A stretch of DNA of 46,190 nt from Euryarchaeota archaeon (GCA_016207515.1 JACQPN010000016.1:1-46190); one strand, 5' to 3'; shown: positions 21,493 through 30,004, counted from the first letter of the stretch. Notes: generated from the letters alone by a model not told the origin. Made by a program: numbers and translations.

Positions 21493-22251
21493 ATGAGACG
21501 GATTGCGGCAGGCGAGCGCGTGGCCCTTGTCGCCGGGACCGACAGGTTCATCGCCGTCGTCGAACCCGGGGCGAAACGTTTCTCGCCCCTCGGCGTCGTC
21601 GATTTCACGCCGCTCATCGGCGCCGAATACGGGACCGTCTTCGAGCACGCGGGGAAGCGTTTCGCGGTCGTCGAACCCTCGATCCTCGACCTGCTCTCGG
21701 GGCTCGAACGAAAGCCCCAGATAATCCTTCCAAAGGACGCCGCCCAGATCCTTTTCAACTGCGACATCCGCTCGGGGCGCCGCGTGGTCGAAGCGGGCCT
21801 CGGTTCAGGGGCGTTTACCACGGCGCTCGCCTGGGCGGTTGCGCCGGACGGGAAAGTGCACTCGTACGAGAAGCGCGAGGACTTCTACGAGGTCGGCAAA
21901 CGAAACCTACAAAGAAACGGGCTTCTCGATCTTGTTGACGCGAAACTCGGGGACGTGACGCAGGGAATCGCCGAACGCGACGTCGATGCCGTCATCCTCG
22001 ACATGCCAGACCCAGAAAACGCGGTCGCGAACGCCTCCCACGCGCTACGCTCAGGCGGATACTTCGCGGCCTACACGCCGCTCATCCAACAAGCCGAGAA
22101 CGTGGTGGTCGCGCTTAGAAAGAGCGGCTTTTCGGACGTGCGCACGATGGAGACGCTTCAACGCGAGATGGAGATCGGCGAGCGCGGGTCAAGACCGAGT
22201 TTCGAGATGCTCGGGCACACGGCTTACCTCACGTTCGCAAGGCGGTTGTAG
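21493..22251 (+). CDS. trmI: tRNA (adenine-N1)-methyltransferase TrmI
   Basis: 252 residues. An N-terminal beta domain (MRRIAAGERVALVAGTDRF...PSILDLLSGLERKPQIILPKDAAQIL) is followed by a Rossmann SAM-dependent methyltransferase domain: motif I VVEAGLGSGAFTTALAWAV, acidic loop YEKREDFYEVGKRNL, motif IV VDAVILDMPDPENAV. The order and the P-K-D-A-A-Q-I linker match archaeal TrmI, which makes m1A at positions 57/58 of tRNA as a tetramer. Confidence 0.92.
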   Translation: MRRIAAGERVALVAGTDRFIAVVEPGAKRFSPLGVVDFTPLIGAEYGTVFEHAGKRFAVVEPSILDLLSGLERKPQIILPKDAAQILFNCDIRSGRRVVEAGLGSGAFTTALAWAVAPDGKVHSYEKREDFYEVGKRNLQRNGLLDLVDAKLGDVTQGIAERDVDAVILDMPDPENAVANASHALRSGGYFAAYTPLIQQAENVVVALRKSGFSDVRTMETLQREMEIGERGSRPSFEMLGHTAYLTFARRL

Positions 22252-22367
22252 GGCCCGCAGGCGCGAGCCTTGAGACCTCCATGTGGGAAGCCTGGCATTC
22301 GTGGACGAGAAGACATCAAGCAGGCGGCCCTGGCGCTGTGATCCGCACCGACAGACCGACAGGCGCG

Positions 22368-22745
22368 TTATTTCGCTTCGACCTTCGCCTTCGTCCGGTC
22401 GATGCGCACGCCCGCCGGCGTGATGATGAAGTACGACTTGCCCATCCCTGCGATGTCTCCGCCAACGTCGGCGACGACCTTCTTGAGTTCGCTCGTGAGC
22501 CGCTTGAGGACGATGTCCTCCTTGGCGACCGATGAGAAGTCGAGGATCAGCATATTGCCCTGGTAGACGTAGTTCTGGAAGGTCTTCAGGTCCTCGAAAC
22601 TATGGAGCTCCGCGACCTTGACTAGCATCTTCGCGGTCGAGGCCTCGCCACCGGTCTCCTGGACAGCGGCACCAAGGTCCCAATAGCTTTCCTCTGCGTC
22701 CTTTGACGTCTCAGGCGTGCCGAAGAGCATCTTGGCGAATCCCAT
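22368..22745 (-). CDS. sepF: Archaeal SepF cell-division protein
   Basis: 125 residues. It starts MGFAKMLFG, a candidate membrane-binding amphipathic segment. The core at ~40-120 is the SepF (DUF552) fold: LVKVAELHSFEDLKTFQNYV, Y-Q-G-N-M-L-I-L-D-F-S, then G-G-D-I-A-G-M-G-K-S-Y-F-I-I-T-P-A-G-V. Archaeal SepF anchors FtsZ1/FtsZ2 to the membrane, so this organism presumably divides by FtsZ. A TATA-like TTTATATC lies ~38 bases upstream of the ATG. Confidence 0.9.
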   Translation of the reverse strand: MGFAKMLFGTPETSKDAEESYWDLGAAVQETGGEASTAKMLVKVAELHSFEDLKTFQNYVYQGNMLILDFSSVAKEDIVLKRLTSELKKVVADVGGDIAGMGKSYFIITPAGVRIDRTKAKVEAK

Positions 22746-22851
22746 CTGTCATCCCTCGTCTTTGTTCAAGGCCTCGTTCGATATAAACATTATTAAATCA
22801 ATCTGGAAGCGTACGCGACGCCACCGGCGCGGGTGGCCGCGCGGGGACGAA

Positions 22852-23346
22852 TCAACCTTCGTACGTCCAAAGGTCGTCGCCGACGAAGTGGAGCGAGCGG
22901 ATGGCCTTCCCGGGTCGCTTCACCATCTGCGACGCGGCCACCAACGCCTCGCCGATGGCCAAGGGTTGGCCATTCTTCTGGTCGCGGATCCAAACGAGGT
23001 CCCCGGGGACAAGCGTTTCGTCGGCCTCCACTATCCCCGGGCCCATCACGTCCGCCCCGTTGGTAACGAACTTCACGGCGCCCATGTCGACCGTCACGTG
23101 GCGCTTCGGGGGGCGGTTCTTGAGGATTACCTTGAGGCTTGGGGCGGGGCGCTCCCGGTCCCCCTTGACGATGATGGCGACTATCATGGTCCCGACGAGC
23201 GCCACGTCGAAGTCGCCGGCTTCGGCGCGGTCGAGGTGCTCCCCGGGTTTCAAGACGCTGATTCCAAAATCGGTCTCCATGCGCTGAGCGAATTCACTTG
23301 CCTCTTTCTCTCGTAATCGGACGCGGTTACGTAGCTTCAACGCCAC
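22852..23346 (-). CDS. PUA-domain RNA-binding protein (MCT-1/Tma20-like)
   Basis: 164 residues from GTG 23346; another GTG at 23352 is equally possible. The longer open frame to 23481 has no family similarity. The N-terminal half (RLREKEASEFAQRMETDFGI) is the pre-PUA helical part. Residues ~75-160 are a PUA domain: KRHVTVDMGAVKFVTNGADV, MGPGIVEADETLVPGDLVWI and QPLAIGEALVAA. This corresponds to archaeal COG2016 proteins, related to MCT-1 and the eIF2D N-terminus, with presumed roles in translation or rRNA/tRNA binding. It is upstream of sepF on the same strand, with a ~106-base gap. Confidence 0.85.
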   Translation of the reverse strand: MALKLRNRVRLREKEASEFAQRMETDFGISVLKPGEHLDRAEAGDFDVALVGTMIVAIIVKGDRERPAPSLKVILKNRPPKRHVTVDMGAVKFVTNGADVMGPGIVEADETLVPGDLVWIRDQKNGQPLAIGEALVAASQMVKRPGKAIRSLHFVGDDLWTYEG

Positions 23347-23518
23347 GGGCACGAATCGGCGGCGGCATGAATACGTTTTCCCTCGACGAGGGATGGCCGC
23401 CGTCGAAGGGACACCCCATCGCGCGCCGACGCTTCGACCTGGGCCCCCGCACTGGCCAGACCGGGAGCCACGTCCCGCCATTGAGACGCTTGAAATGGTT
23501 CAAGGAGGCGTCCACAAC

Positions 23519-23526
23519 CTTTATTC
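23519..23526 (+). promoter_or_regulatory. TATA box of the lipoprotein gene
   Basis: CTTTATTC is centred 27 bases upstream of GTG 23550 and supports that start over the much longer open frame from 23298. Confidence 0.5.
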
Positions 23527-23549
23527 GACTTCATAGGGGTGAGGGGGAT

Positions 23550-24476
23550 GTGTTGGCAAAGGCGGGACCTCTTGGCATCGTGGCGGCGCTTCTACTTGCC
23601 GGATGCGTCACGCCGCCCCCCGAATCGGCCCTCGAGACATCTTCCCTCGCACCGTTGGAGGAGACGATCGCCGATCTCGGCGGTTTCCGCCTTGAAGCCA
23701 CGGATTGCGTGGAAGGCGGCGGGCATTCGGTCCACCCGAAGCTCAAGGACTACCTCCCCGCCCCTTGGGAACAGGAGGACATCCTCGAAGACGTGGGCAA
23801 GCACATGATCTACTCGGAAGCGCCCTACGACCCCGAATTTCCCGTCCCGACGACGGGCCACACGATGGGCAATTATCACGCGAACGTCGCTTGCAGATCG
23901 TGGACCTTGAACGGGGAGACGAAGGAGATGATGTTCGGCTTCGTCTCGATGCGGGTGAAGCCGCCGCCGTTTGACGACGGGAAAGCGAACCGCCACTACC
24001 TCACGACGGTGATCGCGACGAGCGACCATTGGCTCCACGAGTTCCTCCACAAGTGGGGCTTCCACGCGACGACCACGAAAGGCGGCATCGAGTGGCAGGG
24101 CGAGGTCTTCCACCACATCCTCGACACGACCGACCATGGAATCTACGAATCCGTCTACATGACCAAGGACGTGGGAGCAAAACGCGACGGCATCACGCGC
24201 CTCTGGTTCCAGATGGAGAACTCCGACGGTACTTTCAGCCCCGTGGCCATCGACATGATCGATTCGGGCGGCGGGAAACACTTGATCGCCGAGCCCGAAG
24301 GCTACTTCTCGCACCTGCGGACCGAAGACCACTACCAGGACCTCGGATTTGCAAAAGTGCCCATTCCGGGAGCGGCCGGACACATCGCGGGACTCACGTG
24401 GACCGGGTTCGACAGGACTTTCACGCTGGGGCCTCGCCCGGACGTGAGATTGAAAGCCGCGTACCTTCACGCGTAG
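23550..24476 (+). CDS. Putative lipoprotein of unknown function
   Basis: 308 residues from GTG 23550. The N-terminus LAKAGPLGIVAALLLAGC is a lipoprotein signal with a lipobox ending at C19. The mature part is rich in His, Trp and Tyr (GHTMGNYHANVACRSWTLNG, DHWLHEFLHKWGFHAT, VFHHILDTTDH), with pairs that could bind metal, then beta-rich segments to the end. No enzymatic family is recognised. The protein is probably anchored outside the membrane. The many histidines are the main clue and would fit metal binding (inference). Confidence 0.72.
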   Translation: MLAKAGPLGIVAALLLAGCVTPPPESALETSSLAPLEETIADLGGFRLEATDCVEGGGHSVHPKLKDYLPAPWEQEDILEDVGKHMIYSEAPYDPEFPVPTTGHTMGNYHANVACRSWTLNGETKEMMFGFVSMRVKPPPFDDGKANRHYLTTVIATSDHWLHEFLHKWGFHATTTKGGIEWQGEVFHHILDTTDHGIYESVYMTKDVGAKRDGITRLWFQMENSDGTFSPVAIDMIDSGGGKHLIAEPEGYFSHLRTEDHYQDLGFAKVPIPGAAGHIAGLTWTGFDRTFTLGPRPDVRLKAAYLHA

Positions 24477-24537
24477 GACGGCCCCACAGCGGCGCCTACG
24501 TTTTCGGTCGCGCGCGGGAGAATCGAAACGACCGCGC

Positions 24538-25779
24538 CTACAGGTTACCCGTCACCGCTTTCCCGAACTCGCTGCACTTGATCGGTGTGACGTCCTTCAT
24601 GTCGCGGGCGAGGTCGTAAGTGACCCTTTTCTGCGCGACCGTCTTGTTGACCGCATCCTTCACCAACTTCGCGGCCTCGCGCCAACCCATGAACTCGAGC
24701 ATCATGACGCCTGAAAGTATGACGGAGCCGGGGTTGACCTTGTCCTGGCCCGCGTACTTCGGCGCCGAACCGTGCGTTGCCTCGAAGATTCCTATCCCAT
24801 CGCCGATGTTCGAGCCGGGCGCCATGCCGAGCCCTCCTACCTGGCCCGCGGCAGCGTCCGAGAGATAATCGCCATTCAGGTTCGGGGCCGCGATGACGCT
24901 GTACTCCGAGGGGCGGATAAGCAGTTGTTGCAGCATGTTGTCGGCGATGCGGTCGTTCACGAGCACCTTGCCCGCGGGCATCTTCCCGTGGTGTTCGTCG
25001 GTGAGTTCCTTCTCCGTGACGATGTGCTCCCGGAACTCGGTCGTTGCGACCTCGTAGCCCCAATCGCGAAACGCGCCCTCCGTGTACTTCATGACGTTCC
25101 CCTTGTGGACGATCGTGACGACGGGTCTCTTCTCGTCGATCGCGTACCGTATTGCGCGGCGGACGAGGCGCTTCGTGCCGAAAGCGCTCATCGGCTTGAC
25201 ACCCACACCGGAATCCGCGCGGATGGTGACGCCGAATTCGCGCCTCATGAGCCCGATGAACCGGTCGGCTTCCGGGGAGCCGGCTTTCCATTCGATCCCC
25301 GCGTAGACGTCCTCGATGTTCTCGCGGAAGATCACTATGTCCAGTTTTTCGGGGCTTCTCACGGGGGCCGTTATCCCTTTGATCCAGTAAACGGGCCGGA
25401 TGCAGGCGTAGAGGTCGAGTTGTTGGCGTAACGCCACATTGACACTCCGGAACCCGCCGCCGATGGGGGTCGTCAACGGCCCCTTGATGGCCACACGGCA
25501 GTCCCGTATCGCCGCGAGCGTCGCCTTCGGCAGCAGTTCGCCGTACTCTTCGCCCGCCGCGGCCCCGGCCGGCACGTAGAACCAAACGAGTTCGCGCTTG
25601 CCGCCGTAGGCCTTCTTGACGGCGGCCTGTAGCACGGGAAGAGCGGCGCGGCAGATGTCGGGCCCGGTCCCGTCGCCTTCGATCACGGGGATGATCGGTC
25701 GATCCGGCACGACGAGCGCACCCTGCGCATAGGTGATCTTCTCGCCGGACGGATAGGAGAGCTTCAGTTCCTTGGTCAT
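24538..25779 (-). CDS. icd: Isocitrate dehydrogenase (NADP-type family)
   Basis: 413 residues from ATG 25779; a GTG at 25794 is in frame, but the TATA (CTTTTATGG, minus strand near 25815) fits the ATG with a short leader. Hallmarks of isocitrate dehydrogenase are present: [12 protein letters not shown], substrate loop [33 protein letters not shown], Mg2+-binding [19 protein letters not shown], and the cofactor loop [20 protein letters not shown]. It oxidises isocitrate to 2-oxoglutarate in the TCA cycle. Length and motif order fit the bacterial/archaeal IDH subfamily rather than isopropylmalate dehydrogenase. Confidence 0.95.
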   Translation of the reverse strand: MTKELKLSYPSGEKITYAQGALVVPDRPIIPVIEGDGTGPDICRAALPVLQAAVKKAYGGKRELVWFYVPAGAAAGEEYGELLPKATLAAIRDCRVAIKGPLTTPIGGGFRSVNVALRQQLDLYACIRPVYWIKGITAPVRSPEKLDIVIFRENIEDVYAGIEWKAGSPEADRFIGLMRREFGVTIRADSGVGVKPMSAFGTKRLVRRAIRYAIDEKRPVVTIVHKGNVMKYTEGAFRDWGYEVATTEFREHIVTEKELTDEHHGKMPAGKVLVNDRIADNMLQQLLIRPSEYSVIAAPNLNGDYLSDAAAGQVGGLGMAPGSNIGDGIGIFEATHGSAPKYAGQDKVNPGSVILSGVMMLEFMGWREAAKLVKDAVNKTVAQKRVTYDLARDMKDVTPIKCSEFGKAVTGNL

Positions 25780-25850
25780 TCTCGGATCGCCCACGCGATT
25801 ACTGAACCACCATAAAAGAGTGATGGGGGACGTCGTCCTCCGGAGGTATA

Positions 25851-26660
25851 ATGGTGCCTCGAAGCATTCGCGGCCGCGTGGGACAGGAGGCCAAGGAAGA
25901 GAAGACGCTCAAGGACCTCCAGGGCGAGCACAAGCCGCCGCCGACCGCGCGGCGCCAATCCCTTGTCGAGGAGGCCGGGGAGAAATCCGCGTTCAGGAAC
26001 TACGTGCGAGACCTCATCCTCGGATTCAACGACGGCATCGTCTCGGTCTATGCTGTCGTGGCGGGGCTCACGGGCGCCGGGTTTCTCGCTCGCGAGATCG
26101 CCGTCGCGGGGGTTGCGGCCTCGATCGCAGGCGCCATGTCGATGGGGCTAGGCGAGTACGTATCGACGAAGGGCCAAGCCGAGTACTATCGCGCGGAGGC
26201 CGAGCGCGAACGAAGGCACATCCGCACGCACCCGCAGTTGGAACGAGAGGAGATCCGCGAGATCCTCGAGAAGAAGGGGTTCCCGACGGCGACGATCGAG
26301 GACACGGTAGAATGGATCGCTTCCGACGAGGATCGGTTCGTGGATTTCATGATGCGCGAGGAGTTCGGGGTCGGCGACGAAAGCGGCCGGAGCCCGTTGA
26401 AAGCGATGGGGCTGGTGGTGGTCGCGTTCCTCGTCGGCGCTGGCCTATCCGTGCTCCCGTTCATCCTCATTGGCACCGCGACCTCGGCAGCGGCGGTCGC
26501 GACGACTTTGAGCCTCTCCGGCCTTTTCTTCGCGGGAGCGGTCCGCGGTCGGTCGAGCGGGCTCAACTGGGTCAAGACGGGCGGTGAAATGTTGATCCTG
26601 GGCGCGGCGGCCGCCATCGTGACCTTCGCCGTCGGGTCGTACTTCGGGGTGCGGGCGTAG
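25851..26660 (+). CDS. VIT/CCC1-family Fe/Mn transporter
   Basis: 269 residues; ATG 25851 has GGAGG eight bases upstream. After a ~50-residue charged N-terminus, TM1 carries the signature [21 protein letters not shown] (N-D-G), followed by [20 protein letters not shown] in TM2 and the cytosolic metal-binding helices with many Glu ([20 protein letters not shown]). Three more helices end the protein. VIT1/CCC1 proteins move Fe2+ or Mn2+ out of the cytosol. Divergent from icd, with ~70 bases between starts. Confidence 0.9.
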   Translation: MVPRSIRGRVGQEAKEEKTLKDLQGEHKPPPTARRQSLVEEAGEKSAFRNYVRDLILGFNDGIVSVYAVVAGLTGAGFLAREIAVAGVAASIAGAMSMGLGEYVSTKGQAEYYRAEAERERRHIRTHPQLEREEIREILEKKGFPTATIEDTVEWIASDEDRFVDFMMREEFGVGDESGRSPLKAMGLVVVAFLVGAGLSVLPFILIGTATSAAAVATTLSLSGLFFAGAVRGRSSGLNWVKTGGEMLILGAAAAIVTFAVGSYFGVRA

Positions 26661-26726
26661 GCGCCGCCTCTCGGGCCCCCACGTGCCCGAACAATCTTGA
26701 TATAACGGGACCAAGAATGCCGTCCC

Positions 26727-27191
26727 ATGACCGATTCCAAGGGGGCGTTTGCGTCCGTCGACCCGGCGCCGCCGGCGCCTGAGGAGGACGTTCCTGGCCT
26801 GCGGACACGCCTTCTCGACCGATCGCTCCCGATGTTCCAAAGGATGCGCGCCGTGTTCTCACTCAGGTCGCTTTCGACGGGCCCCGCCATCGAGGCCATT
26901 TGCGAGGCGATGCTCGTCGACGACTCGGCGCTGCTTCGTCACGAGTGCGCGTTCGTACTCGGGCAACTCCAGGACCGTCGTGCGATCCCGGCGCTCAAGG
27001 AATCGATAAGGAAGGATGCGAACCCCATGGTGCGTCATGAGGCGTGTGAGGCCCTCGGAAACATGGGCACGGAGGAGATCGTCCCGCTCTTGGAGCATTA
27101 CAAGTTGCACGACCCCTCGTTCGAAGTCCGTCAATCGTGCGAGGTGGCGCTCGATAACATCGCGTACCTCAAGGACCCGACCGATTTCTGA
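26727..27191 (+). CDS. HEAT-repeat protein resembling one half of deoxyhypusine hydroxylase
   Basis: 154 residues with an acidic/Pro N-terminus of ~22 and about four HEAT-like repeats. Two contain His-Glu pairs in the deoxyhypusine hydroxylase (DOHH) context: LLRHECAFVLGQLQDRRAIP near 71-90 and PMVRHEACEALGNMGTEEIV near 101-120, then DPSFEVRQSCEVALDNIAYL. DOHH is built of two such halves, each giving two His-Glu motifs to a di-iron centre. This protein has one half only, so a homodimer could rebuild the four-motif site. It could also be a PBS-lyase-type HEAT scaffold without catalysis. Confidence 0.75.
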   Translation: MTDSKGAFASVDPAPPAPEEDVPGLRTRLLDRSLPMFQRMRAVFSLRSLSTGPAIEAICEAMLVDDSALLRHECAFVLGQLQDRRAIPALKESIRKDANPMVRHEACEALGNMGTEEIVPLLEHYKLHDPSFEVRQSCEVALDNIAYLKDPTDF

Positions 27192-27210
27192 CGTGTAGGT
27201 ACATGTACGT

Positions 27211-27225
27211 ATCTCGTGGTTTTTT
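27211..27225 (+). terminator. T-rich terminator of the HEAT gene
   Basis: A run of six T after CTCGTGG, just downstream of the short palindrome GTACATGTAC (27200-27210 region), lies ~30 bases after the stop codon and before the tRNA promoter. Archaeal terminators are T-rich, so this fits. Confidence 0.4.
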
Positions 27226-27238
27226 GGATGCGCGCTAT

Positions 27239-27246
27239 GCTTAAAG
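27239..27246 (+). promoter_or_regulatory. TATA box of tRNA-Val
   Basis: GCTTAAAG is centred 30 bases upstream of the mature tRNA 5' end. Confidence 0.4.
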
Positions 27247-27272
27247 CGGTAAACGGATTCGCGCCCACGTCG

Positions 27273-27346
27273 GGGCCTGTGGTCTAGTCGGTTATGACGT
27301 CGCTTTTACAAGGCGAAGGTCACCGGTTCGAATCCGGTCGGGCCCA
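27273..27346 (+). tRNA. tRNA-Val (anticodon TAC)
   Basis: 74 bases. The acceptor stem GGGCCTG pairs with CGGGCCC (one T-G pair), with discriminator A. The anticodon stem TCGCT/GGCGA encloses loop TTTACAA, giving TAC. The T-arm ACCGG-TTCGAAT-CCGGT is perfect. There is no intron and CCA is not encoded. Confidence 0.93.
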
Positions 27347-27352
27347 TCCGAA

Positions 27353-27417
27353 GGTCGAGCGCAAGCGAGACCGAGGATGGGACCGGACGGATTGAGATGG
27401 ATGACCGAAGGGAGTCC
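27353..27417 (+). ncRNA. Two tandem-GA hairpins in the tRNA-Val trailer
   Basis: 27353-27372 folds as stem GGTC/GACC enclosing GA-GC-GCAA-GC-GA, so two GA/GA mismatches lie outside a GC/GC stem with a GNRA loop. 27399-27417 folds as GGAT/GTCC enclosing GA-CC-GAA-GG-GA. The same design follows the other two tRNA genes (33783-33820 and 43520-43544). It may be a structured RNA, a protein-binding element or a mobile repeat. Confidence 0.4.
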
Positions 27418-27516
27418 AACGAGAATCAGGTCGGGCCCCCCTGGAAAACAGAGAGTACGCGGCCCCACGGGACTTCCGGCGAGTACCTCAACGAAAACCG
27501 ATGGATCGCGCAGAAT

Positions 27517-27759
27517 CTAGTTCCGAAGTCGGATGAGGAGGTCCTTGATCATGCCGACAGAGATGTCGGGAATCAACGCCTTCGCGCTTTGCGTGCTTGA
27601 TGTGGAGCCTGAACTGTTGGAGCAACTCGGATTCAAGGTCGCGCCGCTCCCGGATCCTGCCTCGACACAAGCCGCCTGCGCTTGCGAGGCGAAGGCTGTG
27701 ACAAGTATGAGCCCTGTGAGGGCCAATGTGCATGCTCGCCGCGTGTGGGCCAGGGGCAA
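27517..27759 (-). CDS. Possible small secreted protein
   Basis: 80 residues from TTG 27759. A signal peptide is clear (HTRRAC, then TLALTGLILVTAFASQAQAA). The mature part is Ser/Gly-rich (GSGSGATLNPSCSNSSGSTS) with two cysteines and a helical end (DISVGMIKDLLIRLRN). The frame continues to an ATG at 27930, but that part has no features. A TATA-like CCTTTTTAG lies ~45 bases upstream. No other gene is convincing in 27418-27948. I do not recognise the family. Confidence 0.4.
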   Translation of the reverse strand: MPLAHTRRACTLALTGLILVTAFASQAQAACVEAGSGSGATLNPSCSNSSGSTSSTQSAKALIPDISVGMIKDLLIRLRN

Positions 27760-27948
27760 TGTGCTTCTGATTCTCCCGACGAAGCAGTGGGTTACCAGGC
27801 TAAAAAGGTTTTCGGGAGGCCCTATTGGCGGGCACCGGTCCCTGGAATGACCGAAAATGGCGGTCGACAAAACCATTATGACTGTACAGGTCAATCGGTC
27901 TTGCGGGGAAGGTGAGGATAAAGCCCTCATCGTGACGAAGGTTTCGAG

Positions 27949-29655
27949 ATGAGACGGCTGGCAGTCTTGGTCGTATTGGCCATCATCGTCGCACCGGGTG
28001 GTCTCGCCGCGGAGGACGGTTCTGGAGCGTTCCTTGCTTTCCTACCGGCGGAGATACGCGGGCCCTCTTATTCCGAAGCGTCGTCCCCGACACTCTACCT
28101 CCATGGCGACCGAGACGCGGGCGTCTCGCCCGAGGGCGCTTTCTCCGCGGCGAAGGCCACCGTGACCCTGTTCACCGTCAAGTCGCGCGTGATCGTGTCG
28201 CCTGACGGCGTGGAGCAGACTGCCATCCACGAGAACGGGGGTGTCCCCACAGTGGAGACCACCACCTTCGGTTCCGCGATCCTTCGTTTCTCGTCGCTTC
28301 TCCCGTCGCCCCAGTACCGCGACGTCCCGGCGATCCAGGTATTGTTCTACCCCTCAGGTACTTCTTCCGAGGTGACTTTCGAGCCGTCCCAAGTCGGGTA
28401 TATTTCCAGCGCGAAGGACTTCACGGTCCGCGACCCGATGCGGGCGCCGGACGCTGTATCCTCCCAATCAAACGCATGGGATTTCGAGCACCGTATCCCC
28501 GGTGAAGTGCTCGCAGCGACCGGGAACGGACGCGTCACGATAGAGGGGGCGACCGACCTCTTCGTTTTCGGGGCGTCCTTCACGGTGGGGACGGGCACGA
28601 AGACCGCCTCTTACTCGACGGGGAAGACCTTCACGGACGAAGGCCCCGTGCGCGAGATGACGAGGTCGTGGGCGACCCTAAGGCTTGAGGGCGTGAGCGG
28701 CACGTTGGAGACGAAGGGTCTTGATGCGTCGCTTCTTTCGAATCGCGTTCTCACCAGCGTCGACGGCGAGGTGAGACTGGGCATGGCAGAGGGCTCGCTT
28801 GAGACCCCGACGCTGCTTTTCAGGACCGAGTCGGCGCGACCCGTGACGATTATGGGCGTTTTCCAGATGGAATCCGGCATCGGCGAGGATGGGCGTGGCG
28901 ACTTCCGCATCAGCGGATCGATCGCGAGCGTCTCTTGGGACGCGACGATGAAACCGGCCGCGGCGACCACGGTGCTTCCGTCGGCGGCCCTGCCGATCGG
29001 CGTTTTGGCCGTGGGCGTCGTCGGCATTGCAGCTTACATGGGGGCAAGACGGGGGAGTCTTGCGGGCGCGGGGCTTTGGACTTTCAGCCTCCGCAAAAAG
29101 CAACAGCCTCGCGCCCGAGACCCCTCGCCTGAGGATGCGTTGAACAGCCAAGACTTCGTCTTCGCCAACGAGGTGCGCGCCTTGGCCTACGAGCTTGTGG
29201 AGAAGCGCGCGGGCCTTACGAAGAGGGAGATAGTTTCGATAATCGGCAAGGCGGAGGCGGCCGCGGAGGTCGAGGGGCTGGTCGCAAAGGGCCTCATCCT
29301 TCGCCGGGCGGCGCCAGGCGGTGAGCGGTACTTCTTCCCGATGAGGCAAGTGGAGGAGAATTTCGAGCGCATCGCGTATCTACGTAGCGACAAGGCGAGC
29401 CGTGTCGCCGAGATCGTGTTGCTCTACGGGATAATCCCGGCCGAGGATGTGGAGGCGGCCGGGGGCACGGCGCAGCCGAGGATTTCGGCCCGCGAGGTGA
29501 GGAGGATCCTCGGAAGGTTGGAATCGCTCGGACTTGTGAGGCTGCTTGATGAGGGTGCGAAGCGCATGGTGGAGCCGACGCTCGCGCTTCAAGAATGCCT
29601 CGAACTCATGGGAACGGCCATTCCCGAGGCGCGCATCAGGGATTATTCGTCGTGA
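27949..29655 (+). CDS. Membrane-anchored protein: secreted ectodomain, one TM, cytosolic winged helices
   Basis: 568 residues. Signal peptide 1-20 (MRRLAVLVVLAIIVAPGGLA); a beta-rich ectodomain of ~320 residues without cysteines; one membrane helix at ~343-364 (SAALPIGVLAVGVVGIAAYM) followed by a basic stop-transfer RR. The cytosolic part contains a helix-turn-helix-like segment at ~405-455 (LVEKRAGLTKREIVSIIGKAEAAAEVEGLV) and a second one at ~480-550 (ISAREVRRILGRLESLGLVRLL) ending in a coil. This topology suggests a one-component sensor that could bind DNA from the membrane. The ligand is unknown. Its 3' end overlaps the converging ArsR-like gene by 20 bases. Confidence 0.75.
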   Translation: MRRLAVLVVLAIIVAPGGLAAEDGSGAFLAFLPAEIRGPSYSEASSPTLYLHGDRDAGVSPEGAFSAAKATVTLFTVKSRVIVSPDGVEQTAIHENGGVPTVETTTFGSAILRFSSLLPSPQYRDVPAIQVLFYPSGTSSEVTFEPSQVGYISSAKDFTVRDPMRAPDAVSSQSNAWDFEHRIPGEVLAATGNGRVTIEGATDLFVFGASFTVGTGTKTASYSTGKTFTDEGPVREMTRSWATLRLEGVSGTLETKGLDASLLSNRVLTSVDGEVRLGMAEGSLETPTLLFRTESARPVTIMGVFQMESGIGEDGRGDFRISGSIASVSWDATMKPAAATTVLPSAALPIGVLAVGVVGIAAYMGARRGSLAGAGLWTFSLRKKQQPRARDPSPEDALNSQDFVFANEVRALAYELVEKRAGLTKREIVSIIGKAEAAAEVEGLVAKGLILRRAAPGGERYFFPMRQVEENFERIAYLRSDKASRVAEIVLLYGIIPAEDVEAAGGTAQPRISAREVRRILGRLESLGLVRLLDEGAKRMVEPTLALQECLELMGTAIPEARIRDYSS

Positions 29656-29965
29656 TCTGGGGCTCTTCGGCCTTTGGTGCGTCGTCGTCCGTGAGAAGGC
29701 GGAGGTTCTTCTTGAGAAGCCACACGTAGAACTGGCCGTCCTTCTTTCCCAAGCGTACCACACCGGAGCGTTCCATGAGCTCGATGTGGTACCTTACCTG
29801 CACGTATGTCAGCCGGCCGGGCAGGCTCTTGATCGCAAGGGTGAACAGGTCCGTGAGCGTCATGTCGCCGTTTTCCTGGAGGATACGGTAGAACTGTACC
29901 CGTTTCTCATGGGAAAGGGCGGCACATAGGCCCGCCATCTCCTCGGCGCCCGTCACTTCTCGCAT
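29636..29965 (-). CDS. ArsR-like winged-helix repressor
   Basis: 109 residues from ATG 29965. The winged helix runs from AGLCAALSHEKRVQFYRILQ through the recognition region LTYVQVRYHIELMERSGVVRL and wing GKKDGQFYVWLL; the acidic C-terminus has no further domain. No metal-binding CxC is seen, so the effector is unknown. It has a well-placed TATA box inside a perfect inverted repeat, which indicates autoregulation. Confidence 0.85.
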   Translation of the reverse strand: MREVTGAEEMAGLCAALSHEKRVQFYRILQENGDMTLTDLFTLAIKSLPGRLTYVQVRYHIELMERSGVVRLGKKDGQFYVWLLKKNLRLLTDDDAPKAEEPQITTNNP

Positions 29966-29982
29966 CAGCTATGGAGTGTCGA

Positions 29983-30004
29983 GCAAAGTCTATATACTTT
30001 GCTG
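29983..30004. promoter_or_regulatory. Operator and TATA box of the ArsR-like gene
   Basis: AGCAAAGT (29983-29990) and ACTTTGCT (29997-30004) are perfect 8-base arms around CTATAT. The minus-strand TATA (AGTATATAG, 29991-29999) is inside the repeat and centred 30 bases upstream of ATG 29965. Binding here would block TBP, the classic design for archaeal repressors. Confidence 0.65.

Noticed and set aside
22252-22367. Possible small gene between trmI and sepF
   Set aside because: Only 116 bases between converging genes, without a start, TATA box or coding pattern.
27397-27600. 67-codon plus-strand ORF after tRNA-Val
   Set aside because: It starts inside a tRNA-trailer hairpin, has no recognisable features and overlaps the better minus-strand signal-peptide ORF.
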